Below, piece by piece: positions 43,181 through 53,165 of a stretch of 64,000 bases of DNA. Source of the DNA: Gambelia wislizenii. Lineage: Eukaryota; Chordata; Lepidosauria; Squamata; Crotaphytidae. Position 1 is the first letter of the stretch, and every line of letters starts with the position of its first letter. The notes below the pieces were generated by a model. That model made no database searches, was not told the origin of the DNA, and was given only the letters and a program-made list of their open reading frames with translations. Both the position numbers and the translations under genes were made by a program. The stretch spans positions 238,924,645 through 238,988,644 of the forward strand of contig JAUMIR010000005.1 of the NCBI GenBank assembly GCA_030847615.1, written 5' to 3'.

Positions 43181-44450
43181 AGTTCTCAAAGACCTGTGAA
43201 AACAGAAAGGTAGTTATACCTTTGTAGTTATGTCCTTCCTTTTGCAAAAAGTGATGTGTCACCAGATAACATGTTTACCTGTAACAGGTGACTTCCAGGC
43301 TCGGAATGTACATTGGATTGCACTATTAGAAGACACATGTCTCAGTTACAAGGGCTGAAAAAAATGTGCATGTGTGGATGAGTAAGGCTGAGATTTGCTC
43401 ATTTTCATACCTGTTTTTGTTGTTGTTGTTGTAAAACAAGCCTGTGCTAGGTCCTTTGCTTTGTTGCATTGGATTGATAAAACCAAAACACAAGTCAAAA
43501 AGGCCCACAATTTAAGAAAATACATATTATTGAAATATTGTTACCCAAATTACTGAGGTCCGTGGAAATTCCACACATGTCTACCAAAATCAATATTTCT
43601 ATGGGGAATTTTAATTAGCTCAAATAGTGGCTGCGAGAGGTCGGGTAACGGTGGGATCTTTTGACATATCTATACTGTTAGTAACTGACAAGACTCCAAA
43701 CCAAGGCTGGGGGAGAAAACAGCTGTATTGTGAAGAATTTAGGACTAAGAGGGACTTGAACAGAAGATTGATTTTTGTCCTGCTGCTACCTTTTTGGGAG
43801 CAGCAGGCATGAGAAGCCAAGATGCACAACATGGACAGTGGCCATGATCTTGGGCTACAAAAGGCAGCCACCCCCCCCCTCTACAGTCTTAGGGCAAGAG
43901 AGAGGAGGGATTAGTCAGAAATGGGGTGAAAGCAGAATTGAGACAGTGGGGTGTGCCTACTGTGATTCCATTTGTAGTCGTCCATCAATGGGCATTTCCA
44001 TAGTTCAGGATCCCTGGTTTGACTGCATGCTCCATCTCTAACCCACATCATAGGGTTATTGTGAAGATTCAGTGAGCAGGAGGGATTAAACCATCTGTAC
44101 TACAGTGGAGGAAGTGTGGAATAAGAATGTAATCAGCAGCAAGGCATGTGGTTTGCATTCATAAAATCCCAGATTACAGCCCTGGCATTAAAAAAAAAAA
44201 TGATTGTCACATTCACAAACTACATTTTTAGGTGTACCCTTAAGATGATAATGTGTACACAGATTCTTAAAAATCTGAATAATTGACACTTTATGTTTAG
44301 AAAATCATGGGTGACTTGGTATGCCAACTAACTTCAAGGGAATGATAGCATGCACAGCTTTGGCACATGCCTTAATCTTAAAAAGAAAATTAAACAAATC
44401 CCATGAAGCATAGTTCGTTTTATCTTGTTCTCCTTAACCCTTTTGTATAG

Positions 44451-44546
44451 GTGGTCTCCACATCAGGAGACGAACCTGATTGGGCAGGAGACTGGAGCCC
44501 CGGAAGGAAAACGGGCGTCTCCTACCTGAATTGGGAGGGTTGGCAG
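44451..44546 (+). other. DGKI: candidate 96-nt in-frame cassette exon of DGKI
   Basis: TCTCCTTAACCCTTTTGTATAG is followed by 96 nt with an open phase-0 frame of 32 codons (VVSTSGDEPDWAGDWSPGRK...) and then CAG/GTACAA. The segment is clearly more GC-rich than the surrounding intron. It lies 318 bp upstream of the basic-segment exon and would insert between VKKPQ and NSLKNSTRRKK. Inverted GGAGAC/GTCTCC motifs inside leave open that it is part of a MITE. I do not recognise the peptide in mammalian DGKI. Confidence 0.3.
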
Positions 44547-44864
44547 GTACAACATGTGCTGTTATGTGAGTCTATGGGAGCATCTAGTTTTCTTCTCCCG
44601 CACAGCATTGGAAAGTTCCCAGTTCTGAAAGTACCAGTCTGGTCTCAGTGTGTGGCTTTCTCCATAACTGGTGGTGTAAAAGTGTAAAGCATGAGACGCA
44701 TGTCTTTTCAACTCACGCATGTGTGCCAGATGGTGTATCATTCTCCAGAGGTACTGTCACAGTCACAGAGGTGTTTCTTGATAGAAATATTTTCCCTTAG
44801 AGTGCGTTTATTTTAAATGCTCTTCCCCATCCCTCCTTTCCCCTTTTTCTTTTAATAAATACAG

Positions 44865-44939
44865 AATTCACTGAAAAATTCAACTAGGCGGAAGAAGAGG
44901 ACATCTTTTAAAAGGAAAGCCAGCAAAAGAGGCAATGAG
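44865..44939 (+). CDS. DGKI: DGKI exon: MARCKS-like basic segment / nuclear localisation signal
   Basis: Seventy-five nucleotides after ATACAG and before GTAAAA encode NSLKNSTRRKKRTSFKRKAS plus KRGNE (25 codons, phase 0). The cluster RRKKRTSFKRKASKR corresponds to the MARCKS phosphorylation-site-like region of type IV DGKs. In DGKZ this region acts as a nuclear localisation signal controlled by protein kinase C, and serines fit for that are present here (RTSF, KAS). NSTRRK replaces the recalled mammalian ASNRKK, the main difference seen in this exon. Confidence 0.92.
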
Positions 44940-45149
44940 GTAAAACTTTAAAAACTACGAATACTAATACTAGTGGTGTGAAGTTAATTTGTATTAACCA
45001 ACCAGGCTTTTGCATAAATATCAGTACTAATACTTCATCAGAATCTGCATCAGCATCACTACTATTAATTTATGAAGCGAGAAAAGGGTAATCATATTAA
45101 CAACGTAAGAGTAAATACAATAAAAATACTATCCTTTCCCTTGGGTTCT

Positions 45150-45640
45150 CTAAATGGTGTAAATACTCCTCATAGAATTCAAGGAGAATGCCTTTTGTCC
45201 CAGTGGGATCTCACATCATTTTGGCATATACAAAAGGAGGGGGGGCAAATATTCCATATACTCCAGGTAAAAGCCTTGGTGGCTTTCCCTAAAATTAAAA
45301 AAAAAAAAAAAAAGCACATGAAATGCACATTCCTGCTCATTGGGACAAGTGACATGAATTGATGCACTTTCCTGATATGAGTAGAAGTGGGAAGATGTTT
45401 GGTTGGACATGTACAGGAGATGGAGCTTGCCAGCAAGGCAATATTTTGGATATTCACTATAGCGATTGTGCACCACAACAAGAAAATAGCCTTTTTTTGT
45501 TTGCTTGTTAAAGTGGAAGATTGCACCTTCGATTTAGATTTTTTTTTTTTAAAAAAAACACCCTGTTCACTGGTGGCAACTTGAGGTAAATAAACATGTG
45601 AGTAATTCATTTGTACCCACCATCCCTTTATTCACAGGTA
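45150..45640. mobile_element. MITE copy related to 33119-33760
   Basis: GAGAATGCCTTTTGTCCCAG, CTGCTCATTGGGACAAGTGA, GTTGGACATGTACAGGAGATGG, AGCTTGCCAGCAAGGCAATAT and TAAATAAACATGTGAGTAATTCA...CACCATCCCTTTATTC occur in the same order as in the 33-kb element. Its terminal inverted repeats are not obvious. Confidence 0.6.
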
Positions 45641-45796
45641 TGCCTGTTGGAACAGCAAAAGCGGATAGCCTTGCATGTCTGCGATCTTAAAAAAAACCCA
45701 GTTGAGACAAATAGAAGCTGCTGCGTAATACTGCGCATCAATCCACATTTTATTGCTTTGTATAAACAAGCCCCCTGTGTGTTTCCCTTGCTATGG

Positions 45797-45819
45797 GTGT
45801 GTGTGTGTGTGTGTGTGTG
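45797..45819. repeat. (GT)n microsatellite
   Basis: A run of GT dinucleotides within the intron. Confidence 0.9.
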
Positions 45820-46469
45820 GCTGAGTGATGGCCCCCAGGCTAGAAAGACAAAAAACTGGACAGCATACAACAGAATCCATGGGGAAAAAACAGAGACACA
45901 TCTCAAAGTGCTCGATAGATGGCTGTTTCATTTCTTCAAAAAGCCTATGGCATTTTGGCCTGTATATATTTTATGGCCTTCAGGGGTTATTTGAAATCTG
46001 ACTGTAGAAATTTCTAAAGCTGAGAATCTCATTCTGTTTACTAGACAAAATGAAACCCTAGGCTAGGCTGTCCCAGAGTACACCAACCTCCAGGATTCCT
46101 TAAGGGGGCCCCCATAGTGACAGAAATGGGCATACATGCTTCCATCACCTCTGAAAATAGATCCAGCCCAGTGCAAACCCTGAATGTGACAAGAGAGAGG
46201 AACACAGACTTGTAATCTTTATCATAATCATATATAATTCACAAAAGCCTGAGTGCATTGCTAAACTGAAGGAGGGAAAACAGAGGAGGCTGTTGAAAAA
46301 AAGACAAGAAAGTGGTATGGCTGGGAAGTTTTTATGCGTCCCCCCCACCCAGTAATCTGGTGAGGAGGCTCCAATTCCCACATTTGCTCTGGAGAGTCCT
46401 GATTGGCTGGCTGTTCCTCCCATATGCATGGATTTCATGCAGGATATAATGCTTGTTGTAAAGAAGCCA

Positions 46470-46560
46470 TGTTTTTTTTTGTAAGCCGCCCCGATTGTTT
46501 TAACAGAGGGGCGGGGTATAAATAATAATAATAATAATAATAATAATAATTATTATTATG
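46470..46560 (+). repeat. L2-type LINE 3' end with (ATA)n tail
   Basis: TTTGTAAGCCGCCCCGATTG...GAGGGGCGGGGTATAAATAATAATAATAAT is the typical 3' terminus of L2-like elements in reptiles, here with an expanded AAT tail. Only the last roughly 90 bp are present, in plus orientation. Confidence 0.8.
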
Positions 46561-46814
46561 CTGCCTGGTGAAGAAGAAGGTATAGCCTCTCTTTTCCATT
46601 GCCCTCCCACATCTGAAAGGCAAATCCAGAACCCTTACCTTTACCGATTACCTCACACATTTAAATTATCAGTAGTTATCTTCTGTGCATGGTAGCTCAT
46701 TCCAAAGTAAACAAACAATCCTTGTCAAATTGTTATTTAAAAATGAATGCCCTTATACTAATACCCATTTCCCTGCTTTCTCTAAATTGAATGTATACAT
46801 TTCATCATATGCAT

Positions 46815-46980
46815 TGTGGTTTTTCTGCAAGAAAACATTTCTGGACAGAGAACAAAATTTCTGTGCAGAAAACAAGCTTCCTGCAAAGAAAACAGGAGAA
46901 AATTCTATTTTCTATGCAGGAAACTTGGGTGTTGTTTTTCTTTGAACAGAAAATTTTGTGTGTGTGTACAAAAATCCACA
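46815..46980. repeat. degenerate short-period repeat (TTTCTGTGCAGAAAA type)
   Basis: TTTCTGCAAGAAAACA, TTTCTGTGCAGAAAACA, TTCCTGCAAAGAAAACA, TTTTCTATGCAGGAAAC and similar words recur about every 20-30 bp. Each word is nearly palindromic. Comparable words (TTTTGTGCAAAAA) occur at 9279-9330 and 42415-42490. Confidence 0.6.
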
Positions 46981-47515
46981 TACATTTTCCATAAGCCCCA
47001 AACTATGCTCATCTAGGATTCTCTTCTTCAAGGTTTCCCCATACTTGAGGAAAAAAACTTCTATCATTTTTTGGAATATTTTCAAATATTATTTCCATTC
47101 TTACTGGCCATAGGCTTCCACACTAGAGTGACATGCCTTCAGTTTTTAATTAAAGTATAGTAATCGTCCCCAAATCTCTAAAAGCAGATTGATAATATAG
47201 TATTGCAAATATTGTATAAATCTGTGTCCTCTTTATTTGGTTATACATAAATGGCCATCCCTTATATGCTTATAGACCCTTTCATAGAGCTACAGGATTT
47301 CCTCAGGAAAGGTGGGAAAATATAGGTGATAAGTCTTGACTCTAGCCAGCCCACAGGCTCCAGATAGGTTCCCTCAGTATAAATATGCACAAAGACAAAA
47401 ATGTGATCCATGGTTCAGCATTATTTTTTATTGATGGGTCAAAGAATAGGGTAATGAATAGTGCCATTTTTAGGGTTCTTGAGGAGGAATTTTTCAAAAG
47501 AGAAAAGGCCATGAC

Positions 47516-47695
47516 AAATGTAGTTCACCCTCCATATCCACAGGTTCTGCATCCATGAATTCAACCAACCATGGCTCAAAAATATTTGGATTCTCTCCCC
47601 CCGCCAAAGTGAATCTTGCTGTTCACCATTTTATATAAGGGACACCATTTTACTATGCCATTGGGAGAGCGGATACTGAGGGCCCACTCTAAGTC
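47516..47695. mobile_element. Tigger-like MITE
   Basis: TAGTTCACCCTCCATATCCACAGGTTCTGC on the left and GCGGATACTGAGGGCCCACT on the right are inverted repeats. The interior CATCCATGAATTCAACCAACC...CTTGCTGTTCACCATTTTATATAAGGGACACCATTTTACTATGCC matches the family. Confidence 0.8.
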
Positions 47696-48414
47696 ATTAT
47701 AGTATTTCCAATCAAACTAGGAGATGATACTGTGGTATTTGTAAGATGTGGGATTAGGGATGGCACAAAGTTTCAATTCAGTTCATTTTAAATAAGAATT
47801 TATTCATGAATATCTTCATGTCTGGGATGGGAAGAGTTAATTTTTTTAAAAGAATATGAGAGATTTGAAATTGACAGATTTGTTCTCCTAAATGAAGGGC
47901 TCTGAGTGCTTTACTCTTAAGAGTCCAGGTTTGAACTCCTGTGTATTCAGCTATACTATGTTGAATTGGATTTGCCACCTTAAAAAAAAATAGGCTCCTC
48001 AACTGTGTGGTGGTAGGCAAGTACAACATGGTGGTCTCCATGTTGGAAATAGCTATAGCAGTTGAATTTGGCTAGTGCAAATGGGGGGAAATAATTTTTA
48101 GCTTGTTTTTGAAGGATTTATTTGAAGTTGCAGATTTCTTCATGTTCAAGATGGAAAGAACTCAAGTGTTAAAAAACATGAATGCAAGAGAAAGCAAAAT
48201 TTTGGGAAGTTGGGTGTTCAAGGTAAAATCCATGCAGCCCCTCTGATTTAATAAGTAGACCATATGCCCACATCTGTCCCATTCTAATCAGACAAGCCAA
48301 TACCAGCAAGGTCAAATTACCCCTAGTAACTGCCCTTACCTTTTCACAGACAGCAAACTCACTGTTTGGAAATCTTAGCCTGCATTTGAATTTAGGTAAG
48401 GAATGAGTGAAAGA

Positions 48415-48505
48415 GCCAGTGTGGATTATTGGTTTGAGTGTTGAACTAGAGCTCTGGGAAATCAGGGTTTGAATCTCTTCTCACCCCTGGAAACCCACTG
48501 GCTGA
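48415..48505 (+). mobile_element. tRNA-derived SINE head, truncated
   Basis: AGAGCCAGTGTGGATTATTGGTTTGAGTGTTGAACTAGAG with GGTTTGAATCTCT (B-box-like) and GGAAACCCACTGGCTGACCTT are the 5' part of the SINE. It is cut off where an L2-type tail begins. Confidence 0.7.
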
Positions 48506-48506
48506 C

Positions 48507-48775
48507 CTTTATTCATTTATTTATTCATTTATTTATTTATTTCATTTGTATGCCACCTTTCTCTCAAAATGGGACCCAATGCAGCTTCCATAAAACATTA
48601 TATATATATAAAAAAATCAGATTAAAACATATACAATCTGAAACATACCAATTAAAACAAGCCCTATGGCTTATATGTTGAAGGCCTGCTTAAAAAGAAA
48701 AATCTTTGCCTGCCAGCAAAAAGAAATCAGGGAGGGGGCCAGCCTAGCCTCTCGCAGAAGGGTTTGGTTCACACT
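48507..48775 (-). repeat. L2-type 3'-region repeat
   Basis: ATTTATTTATTCATTTATTTATTT is followed by GTATGCCACCTTTCTCTCAAAATGGGACCCAATGCAGC, an AAAACATATACAATC stretch and AATCAGGGAGGGGGCCAGCC. This is the tail-side structure shared with other copies in the window. Confidence 0.6.
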
Positions 48776-48834
48776 TTCTCATGTTTAAATTCTCGCCTAA
48801 ATTTAACTGTGAGTCCCAGCTAGTGCAGACCTAT

Positions 48835-49265
48835 TGAATCAAATGCTGAATGCAGAGGCAACTGGCAGCTCTAGGACTGCAGAGTGGAGAATACACTCTC
48901 AGGAGGTTCTGTCAATGAAAAGTGACGCCTTACTCACGGCTGCAGAACAAAACCAGCACGTGATGATGACAGCATTGTCTGAAACTGGGATGTGTTTGTG
49001 GGACCGTAACATCATCCTCACATGCTGCTCTTGTGTTTTTTGTGATGTGTCTGATAATCTCCACAGTTTTAAAAAAGAGCTCTTCAGTTTTAACAGCAGC
49101 TCCTCCACAGCTGCTCTCGGTTGTACAGGAGCAGTCCAGGTGCTGAATCCTATTCCCAACATCCAGTACCTGGACAGTTTACATTAAAACCAAACAGTTT
49201 GCATTGAAACTGAGAGTGAATTCTCTGCCCCTCAGTTCCAGAGCCACCATCTGCCTCTGGCTAAA
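48835..49265. mobile_element. unclassified repeat, copy A
   Basis: AGGCAACTGGCAGCTCTAGGACTGCAGAG, TTTTAACAGCAGCTCCTCCACAGCTGCTCTCGGTTGTA and TTGAAACTGAGAGTGAATTCTC...ATCTGCCTCTGGCTAAAT occur in the same order at 51085-51625. Relative to that copy, about 150 bp (48900-49055, ending TGTCTGATAATCTCC) are extra here and may be an inserted MITE. Confidence 0.55.
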
Positions 49266-49342
49266 TGGTAAGCAATTAGAATCTAATTAAACTGTATGCC
49301 AGCCTTTTCTATTTATTTATTTCTTTTTTTTTCTTCCTCCAG

Positions 49343-49438
49343 GAGAACAAAGGCCGACCTTTTGTGATAAAGCCCATTTCCTCCCCTCTCATGAAACCGT
49401 TGCTTGTATTTGTAAATCCCAAAAGTGGAGGGAATCAG
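49343..49438 (+). CDS. DGKI: DGKI exon: start of catalytic domain
   Basis: Ninety-six nucleotides from CTCCAG to GTAAAC encode [20 protein letters not shown] plus [12 protein letters not shown] (32 codons, phase 0). [15 protein letters not shown] is the signature beginning of the diacylglycerol kinase catalytic domain (DAGKc), where the glycine-rich loop contributes to ATP binding. The preceding [11 protein letters not shown] is DGKI-like. The acceptor follows a long T/C tract (49311-49340). Confidence 0.96.
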
Positions 49439-49720
49439 GTAAACATGGGACAGTGAACACATTAACAGGTTTTCTCTGTATTTGTAACAAAAGAGTGGAT
49501 CTAGAACCAAATTATGTCAGAAAAAGAGGTAGTGCTTATGACTTGGACTGATGTGGCTGGAGTGGGTTAACTTGGAGTAGATTATTTTTAGTGCCCTTTA
49601 TTGGCCTGAATTAAGAATTCCTTTTCTATATATAAAAAGTTCATTGATGTTCTTTGTAAGACATTATTTCAAGAATTGTATTTCAGAGAAATCAACAGTT
49701 TTCTTTTTCTTTCGTTAAAG
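49439..49720. other. DGKI: short DGKI intron, 282 bp
   Basis: Plain AT-rich intron between two catalytic-domain exons. The 3' end has a clear TTTTCTTTTTCTTTCGTTAAAG acceptor tract. No repeats were recognised. Confidence 0.85.
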
Positions 49721-49803
49721 GGCACAAAGGTTCTCCAGATGTTCATGTGGTACTTGAATCCACGGCAGGTCTTTGATCTCTCTCAGGAAGGACCAAGAGA
49801 TGC
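49721..49803 (+). CDS. DGKI: DGKI exon: catalytic domain, [10 protein letters not shown] segment
   Basis: Eighty-three nucleotides from GTTAAAG to GTAAGT encode [20 protein letters not shown] plus SQEGPRD and the first two bases of an alanine codon, finished by the next exon. [14 protein letters not shown] is highly conserved in DGK catalytic domains and MFMWYLNP is typical of DGKI. This is the only internal exon junction in the window that splits a codon. Confidence 0.96.
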
Positions 49804-49977
49804 GTAAGTTCTGAGGTGTTTGATACAGCTGGCCATTCCTTATTCCTTTCATATGGAATAAATAAATAAATAAATAAATAAATATGGGGATAACTGGACG
49901 AATATTTGAGGCATGCATTACATGTATAAACTGACATCATTGCTTGTTTCATAATGCACACTTTCTTGTCTTTAGTG

Positions 49978-50285
49978 CAGGGGTGGGTGACATGGCCTTC
50001 CAGAGGTTGTTGTATTACAGCTCCCATCATGCTCCTTATTATTTGCTGTATTGGTTGGGGCTGATGAGAACTGCAGTCCAGCAATATCCATAGGGCTTTA
50101 ACGTGATATATAAAGATTTATTGGTGATTTGAAGATCCAACATAATTTTTTTTTTGCCTTAATACAAGGCACCCCAAAGCAGAGTGGGAGGCCATGTGAT
50201 CCTCCAGATGATGTTGGACTGCAACTCCTGCATGTTAGCCAACATAGGTAATGGGGAGAATTTGTAGAGGCTGAAGTCTCTACCA
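49978..50285. mobile_element. hAT (Charlie-like) MITE copies, worn
   Basis: GCAGGGGTGGGTGACATGGCCTTCCAGAGGTTGTTGTATTACAGCTCCCATCATG is one end of a CAGGGGTGGG-type hAT MITE, with GATGAGAACTGCAGTCCAGCAA as part of the other arm. A second degenerate arm (CCTCCAGATGATGTTGGACTGCAACTCC) lies at about 50198-50230. Confidence 0.65.
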
Positions 50286-50385
50286 CTCAGGTGCAATTAT
50301 GAGTGCAGTTATGGACACTCAGCTGCAATTATGCCATGAGTTGGTCACATGTGGCAGTCTCTTTATATTTGTTTTCATTTCCTAA

Positions 50386-50992
50386 GGTGTTGGTGGGGAA
50401 CCTGTGGCTCTTCAGATATTGTTGAACTCTAAATTCTATCATCCTCTACCATTGTGGTCAGTGGCCTGGAATTATGGGACATGCAGTTCCACAATATCTG
50501 TCAGGGATTGTAGAAACCATGTGTGGTAATTTTATAGTATAAGGAGCAATGACCAGTGGAGGTCAATAGAGAGGGCTGTGAGCACAGCTGGAGTGCTCAG
50601 AGCCTGATGTGTGGGAGTTGCTGCAGTACTGTCTGTACAACTCATATCTTCATGGGAAGTAATTGTACAAACTGTGAGCTTGGGAACAGCTATGTGGGTA
50701 GAACCCATAATGTTATGTATAAATAGCAATTCAATCTTTTGTCCCAGTCTCTTCAGATCTCTTCATGTATGCTTATATGGATCTGCATGAATCAACTCTG
50801 TATATACTCTGCTATGCTGCAGTAAGGGCTTGTAGTTAAGACACACATTGTTTCTGAGTGTTTTTTGACAACCTTATGCAGGCCACATGCACCTACAGCT
50901 ATAGTGCAGCTTGGCCCTCTGCACATGTTCAGGAGGGACTTGCACACATGCCCAGACAGTATCTGGAGAGCCACAGGTTCCCCACCACTGCC
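50386..50992. mobile_element. hAT (Charlie-like) element with long inverted ends
   Basis: The left end GTGTTGGTGGGGAACCTGTGGCTCTTCAGAT is mirrored by the right end, ATCTGGAGAGCCACAGGTTCCCCACCACTGCC. This gives a roughly 607-bp unit. A further GAATTATGGGACATGCAGTTCCAC arm at 50470 suggests a short MITE fused with, or interrupted by, other sequence. No transposase frame is visible. Confidence 0.6.
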
Positions 50993-51049
50993 TTCAAGAC
51001 TGTACTAGTTGTACCATGGAATTCATGTGCTTGGTTTTTGTGATCAGCC

Positions 51050-51650
51050 ATGGGACACTGTGTGTGAGAGAGACAGCTCATTCCAAAGGCAGCTGGCAAC
51101 TCTGGAATTGCAAAGCAGGGAATTCAACCTCTGCTTTCATGGCAGCTCTTTAGTTTTTAAAGCAATTCTGCCACTGCTGCTCTAGGTTGCATATGAACTG
51201 TCCTGGTGATGATCCATTGTTGAAAATAGGGCTTAGCACCTGAATAGCTGTCATCCAGCATGGTGTAGTGGTTTGATTGTTAGCTTTGGTCTCTGGGAGA
51301 CTAGGAATTGAATCCCTGCTTAGCCATGGAAACCATGAGCAAATTACAAACCATGAGCATGACCTTGAGCAAATTACACCCCCTCAGCCTTAGAATAAGG
51401 CAATGGGAAACTTCCCCTGAATCAATCTTGCCAAGGAAACCCTATGATTGGGTTACCATAGATCACAGTTGATGTGAAGTCTCATTGCAACACCTGGATA
51501 ACTGCTGTACAACCCAAAGCAGACAGGGCAGAGCTGTCTCTAAACTGAGGGTGTATCCTCTGACTTGTAATGCTGGAGTGACCAGCTGCTTCTGGCTCAA
51601 TCTCTTTATGCCTCGATATGGGGGGGGGGGGCGGGAATCACTTCCCCGGA
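51050..51650. mobile_element. unclassified repeat, copy B, interrupted by a SINE
   Basis: AGGCAGCTGGCAACTCTGGAATTGCAAAG, TTTTTAAAGCAATTCTGCCACTGCTGCTCTAGGTTG and CTAAACTGAGGGTGTATCCTCTG...CAGCTGCTTCTGGCTCAA parallel copy A at 48835-49265. A SINE at 51258-51480 separates the second and third blocks. Confidence 0.55.
51258..51480 (+). mobile_element. tRNA-derived SINE, near full length
   Basis: CAGCATGGTGTAGTGGTTTG (A-box region), GGAATTGAATCCCTG (B-box region) and CTTAGCCATGGAAACCATGAG come first. CAATCTTGCCAAGGAAACCCTATGATTGGGTTACCATAGATCACAGTTGATGTGAAG follows as the SINE body and 3' part. A 20-bp internal duplication (GAGCAAATTACA) is present. Confidence 0.75.
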
Positions 51651-52147
51651 AGCTGCATTTCTGTGGCGCCAGTGGTGGAGGCTTCCCTTGAAACACAGAA
51701 GTAAATAGCAGCTTCAGAGAGATGATTTTTGTGCGTATGTGTGTCAAGACTATAATAGAGGGAGAAAGAGTTAACCTCCCAATTTCACACTCTCCATGGG
51801 CCCAGTGTTTCCCTGTGGCTATTTAAGAATGCAAAAGTTCAATTTTTAGAGCTTCCTTTATCTCAGACCCTAAGCATATTTTTCAATGCCACAAGATGGT
51901 GCTCTTGGACAGATTTTCTCTTAAGCTTATTGCATTCCTAACATTTTCAGTTGTGGACTATTCTGCACTTTGTTTAAATATGCATGAAAAAACTGTCAAT
52001 TAAGATTGACATAGCCAAGACAATTATTGGCAGATATCCTCCCAAGTTTCATAAAGGAATACAAGCTTTTTTTTAGCTAGTACACCTTACTCTACAACTT
52101 GTTATTACTGAAATAGTATGAGTAACAGTTTGCAGATGCAGATAATG

Positions 52148-52316
52148 TCATAGAATCATAGAATTGTAGAGTTGGAAGAGACCACGAGGGCCATCCAGTC
52201 CAGCTCCCTGCCATGCAGGAAATCTTGATCAAAGCATCCCTGAGAGATGGCAATCCAGCCTCTGTTTAAAGACCTCCAAGGAAGGAGACCCCACCACGCT
52301 CCGAGGGAGTGTGTTG
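52148..52316 (-). mobile_element. CR1 3' fragment, minus strand
   Basis: TCATAGAATCATAGAATTGT through CTCCGAGGGAGTGTGTT is the last roughly 170 bp of CR1, very similar to the 40-kb copy. It ends abruptly at 52316 against unrelated sequence. Confidence 0.92.
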
Positions 52317-52635
52317 GAGATGGTTGACCTTACAGGGTTGGACGAGCACCATCTGCCCGGGTTTGAGATTAGAGTTTTCCTTCTCCTAGGACGGTTGCCA
52401 TAAGGCTAGAGAGCCCATCCTGCCCTTTGACACTCTTTGTCAGACCCTTCGGTCATAGTCCCTGATAATCAAAATATCCTGGGGTTTTGACTATGCAAGC
52501 CCTGGCTTCACTGCACTTCTGGCTATGTCCAGTGATGTTACTGAATATATGGAGCATGTAGCATTTCTTCTCTTCAATACTAACTGCTGGGTTATTGTCA
52601 TCTACTAGCTTCTTCAGACTCAGTAACCAGCAGCT
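52317..52635. other. unrecognised sequence next to CR1
   Basis: GACCTTACAGGGTTGGACGAGCACCATCTGCCCGGG...CTAGGACGGTTGCCATAAGG...GACCCTTCGGTCATAGTCCC is more GC-rich than the neighbouring intron and has a coding-like texture. I find no long frame. It may be an old retroelement interior or part of the flanking MITE target. Confidence 0.3.
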
Positions 52636-52639
52636 TCAG

Positions 52640-53165
52640 AGGGCTTGTCTAAACAGTGAAAATAATCCTAATGGGATGCAAATGGAAGGTGATCTGTACA
52701 AATGGACATTCACATAAATATGTGTCATTCAGAAGGGGGGCAGCCAAACCCACTGCAAACTCCATGTGGGAAGCCTCCAGAGTTTTCCTGGATTTTTAAA
52801 AAAGCTCCTTACGGCATGCAGATGTGCGACCATTTGGACACTTGCATTCATGTTGGTGCAACCAGGGAGCATAATCTGATTGGCTAGATGAGCATGGGGG
52901 CAGGGCTAGCAAACAGGGAAAGTGTGTGCTGCCACCATGTTGGATTTTCGGCTAAGCGAGGGTCCAGTAAGTCAATAAAATGGCTATCTTATACTCTCTC
53001 TTTTTTCTTTTTCTAAATAAGAAATATTGCATGTGCGCACCACGTTAAACTGTTTTTTTTTTTAAATGGTGGCGGCAGATTTAAAAGCACACGTAAATCA
53101 CTCGTGGTTGCCATCTTGTCTAGGGGTCTTGTAGAGGGGCTCTTTTGACTGTTTAGACAGGTTTC
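52640..53165. mobile_element. MITE with GGCTTGTCTAAACAG ends
   Basis: The left end GGGCTTGTCTAAACAGTGAA is mirrored by the right end, TTTTGACTGTTTAGACAGG. The interior has CACATAAATATGTGTC and GTGGTTGCCATCTTGTCTAGGGG, the latter near a second GTCTAG motif. The ends match the class seen at 54884. Confidence 0.65.

Larger units (their letters stand above)
36047..44864. other. DGKI: DGKI intron, 8.8 kb
   Basis: It contains a SINE (36215-36390), a CR1 fragment (38161-38522), a SINE (39085-39310), a long CR1 (40052-42331), a Tigger-like element (42761-42940) and an L2-type tail (42955-43180). A candidate cassette exon lies at 44451-44546. I see nothing specific in 36480-38150, 38530-39080, 39320-40040, 42340-42750 (apart from TTTTGTGCAAAAA-type short repeats) and 43190-44440. 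Confidence 0.8.
44940..49342. other. DGKI: DGKI intron, 4.4 kb
   Basis: It contains a MITE copy related to 33119 (45150-45640), a GT microsatellite (45797-45819), a LINE 3' end with an ATA run (46470-46560), a TTTCTGCAGAAAA-type degenerate repeat (46815-46980), a Tigger-like element (47516-47695), a SINE head and L2-type tail (48415-48775) and an unclassified repeat (48835-49265). I see nothing specific in 45830-46460, 46990-47510 and 47700-48400. Confidence 0.8.

Noticed and set aside
43620..44041. Cluster of frames near 43.6-44.0 kb as a gene
   Set aside because: Overlapping frames in opposite directions with no family match and no splice-site support in the DGKI phase.
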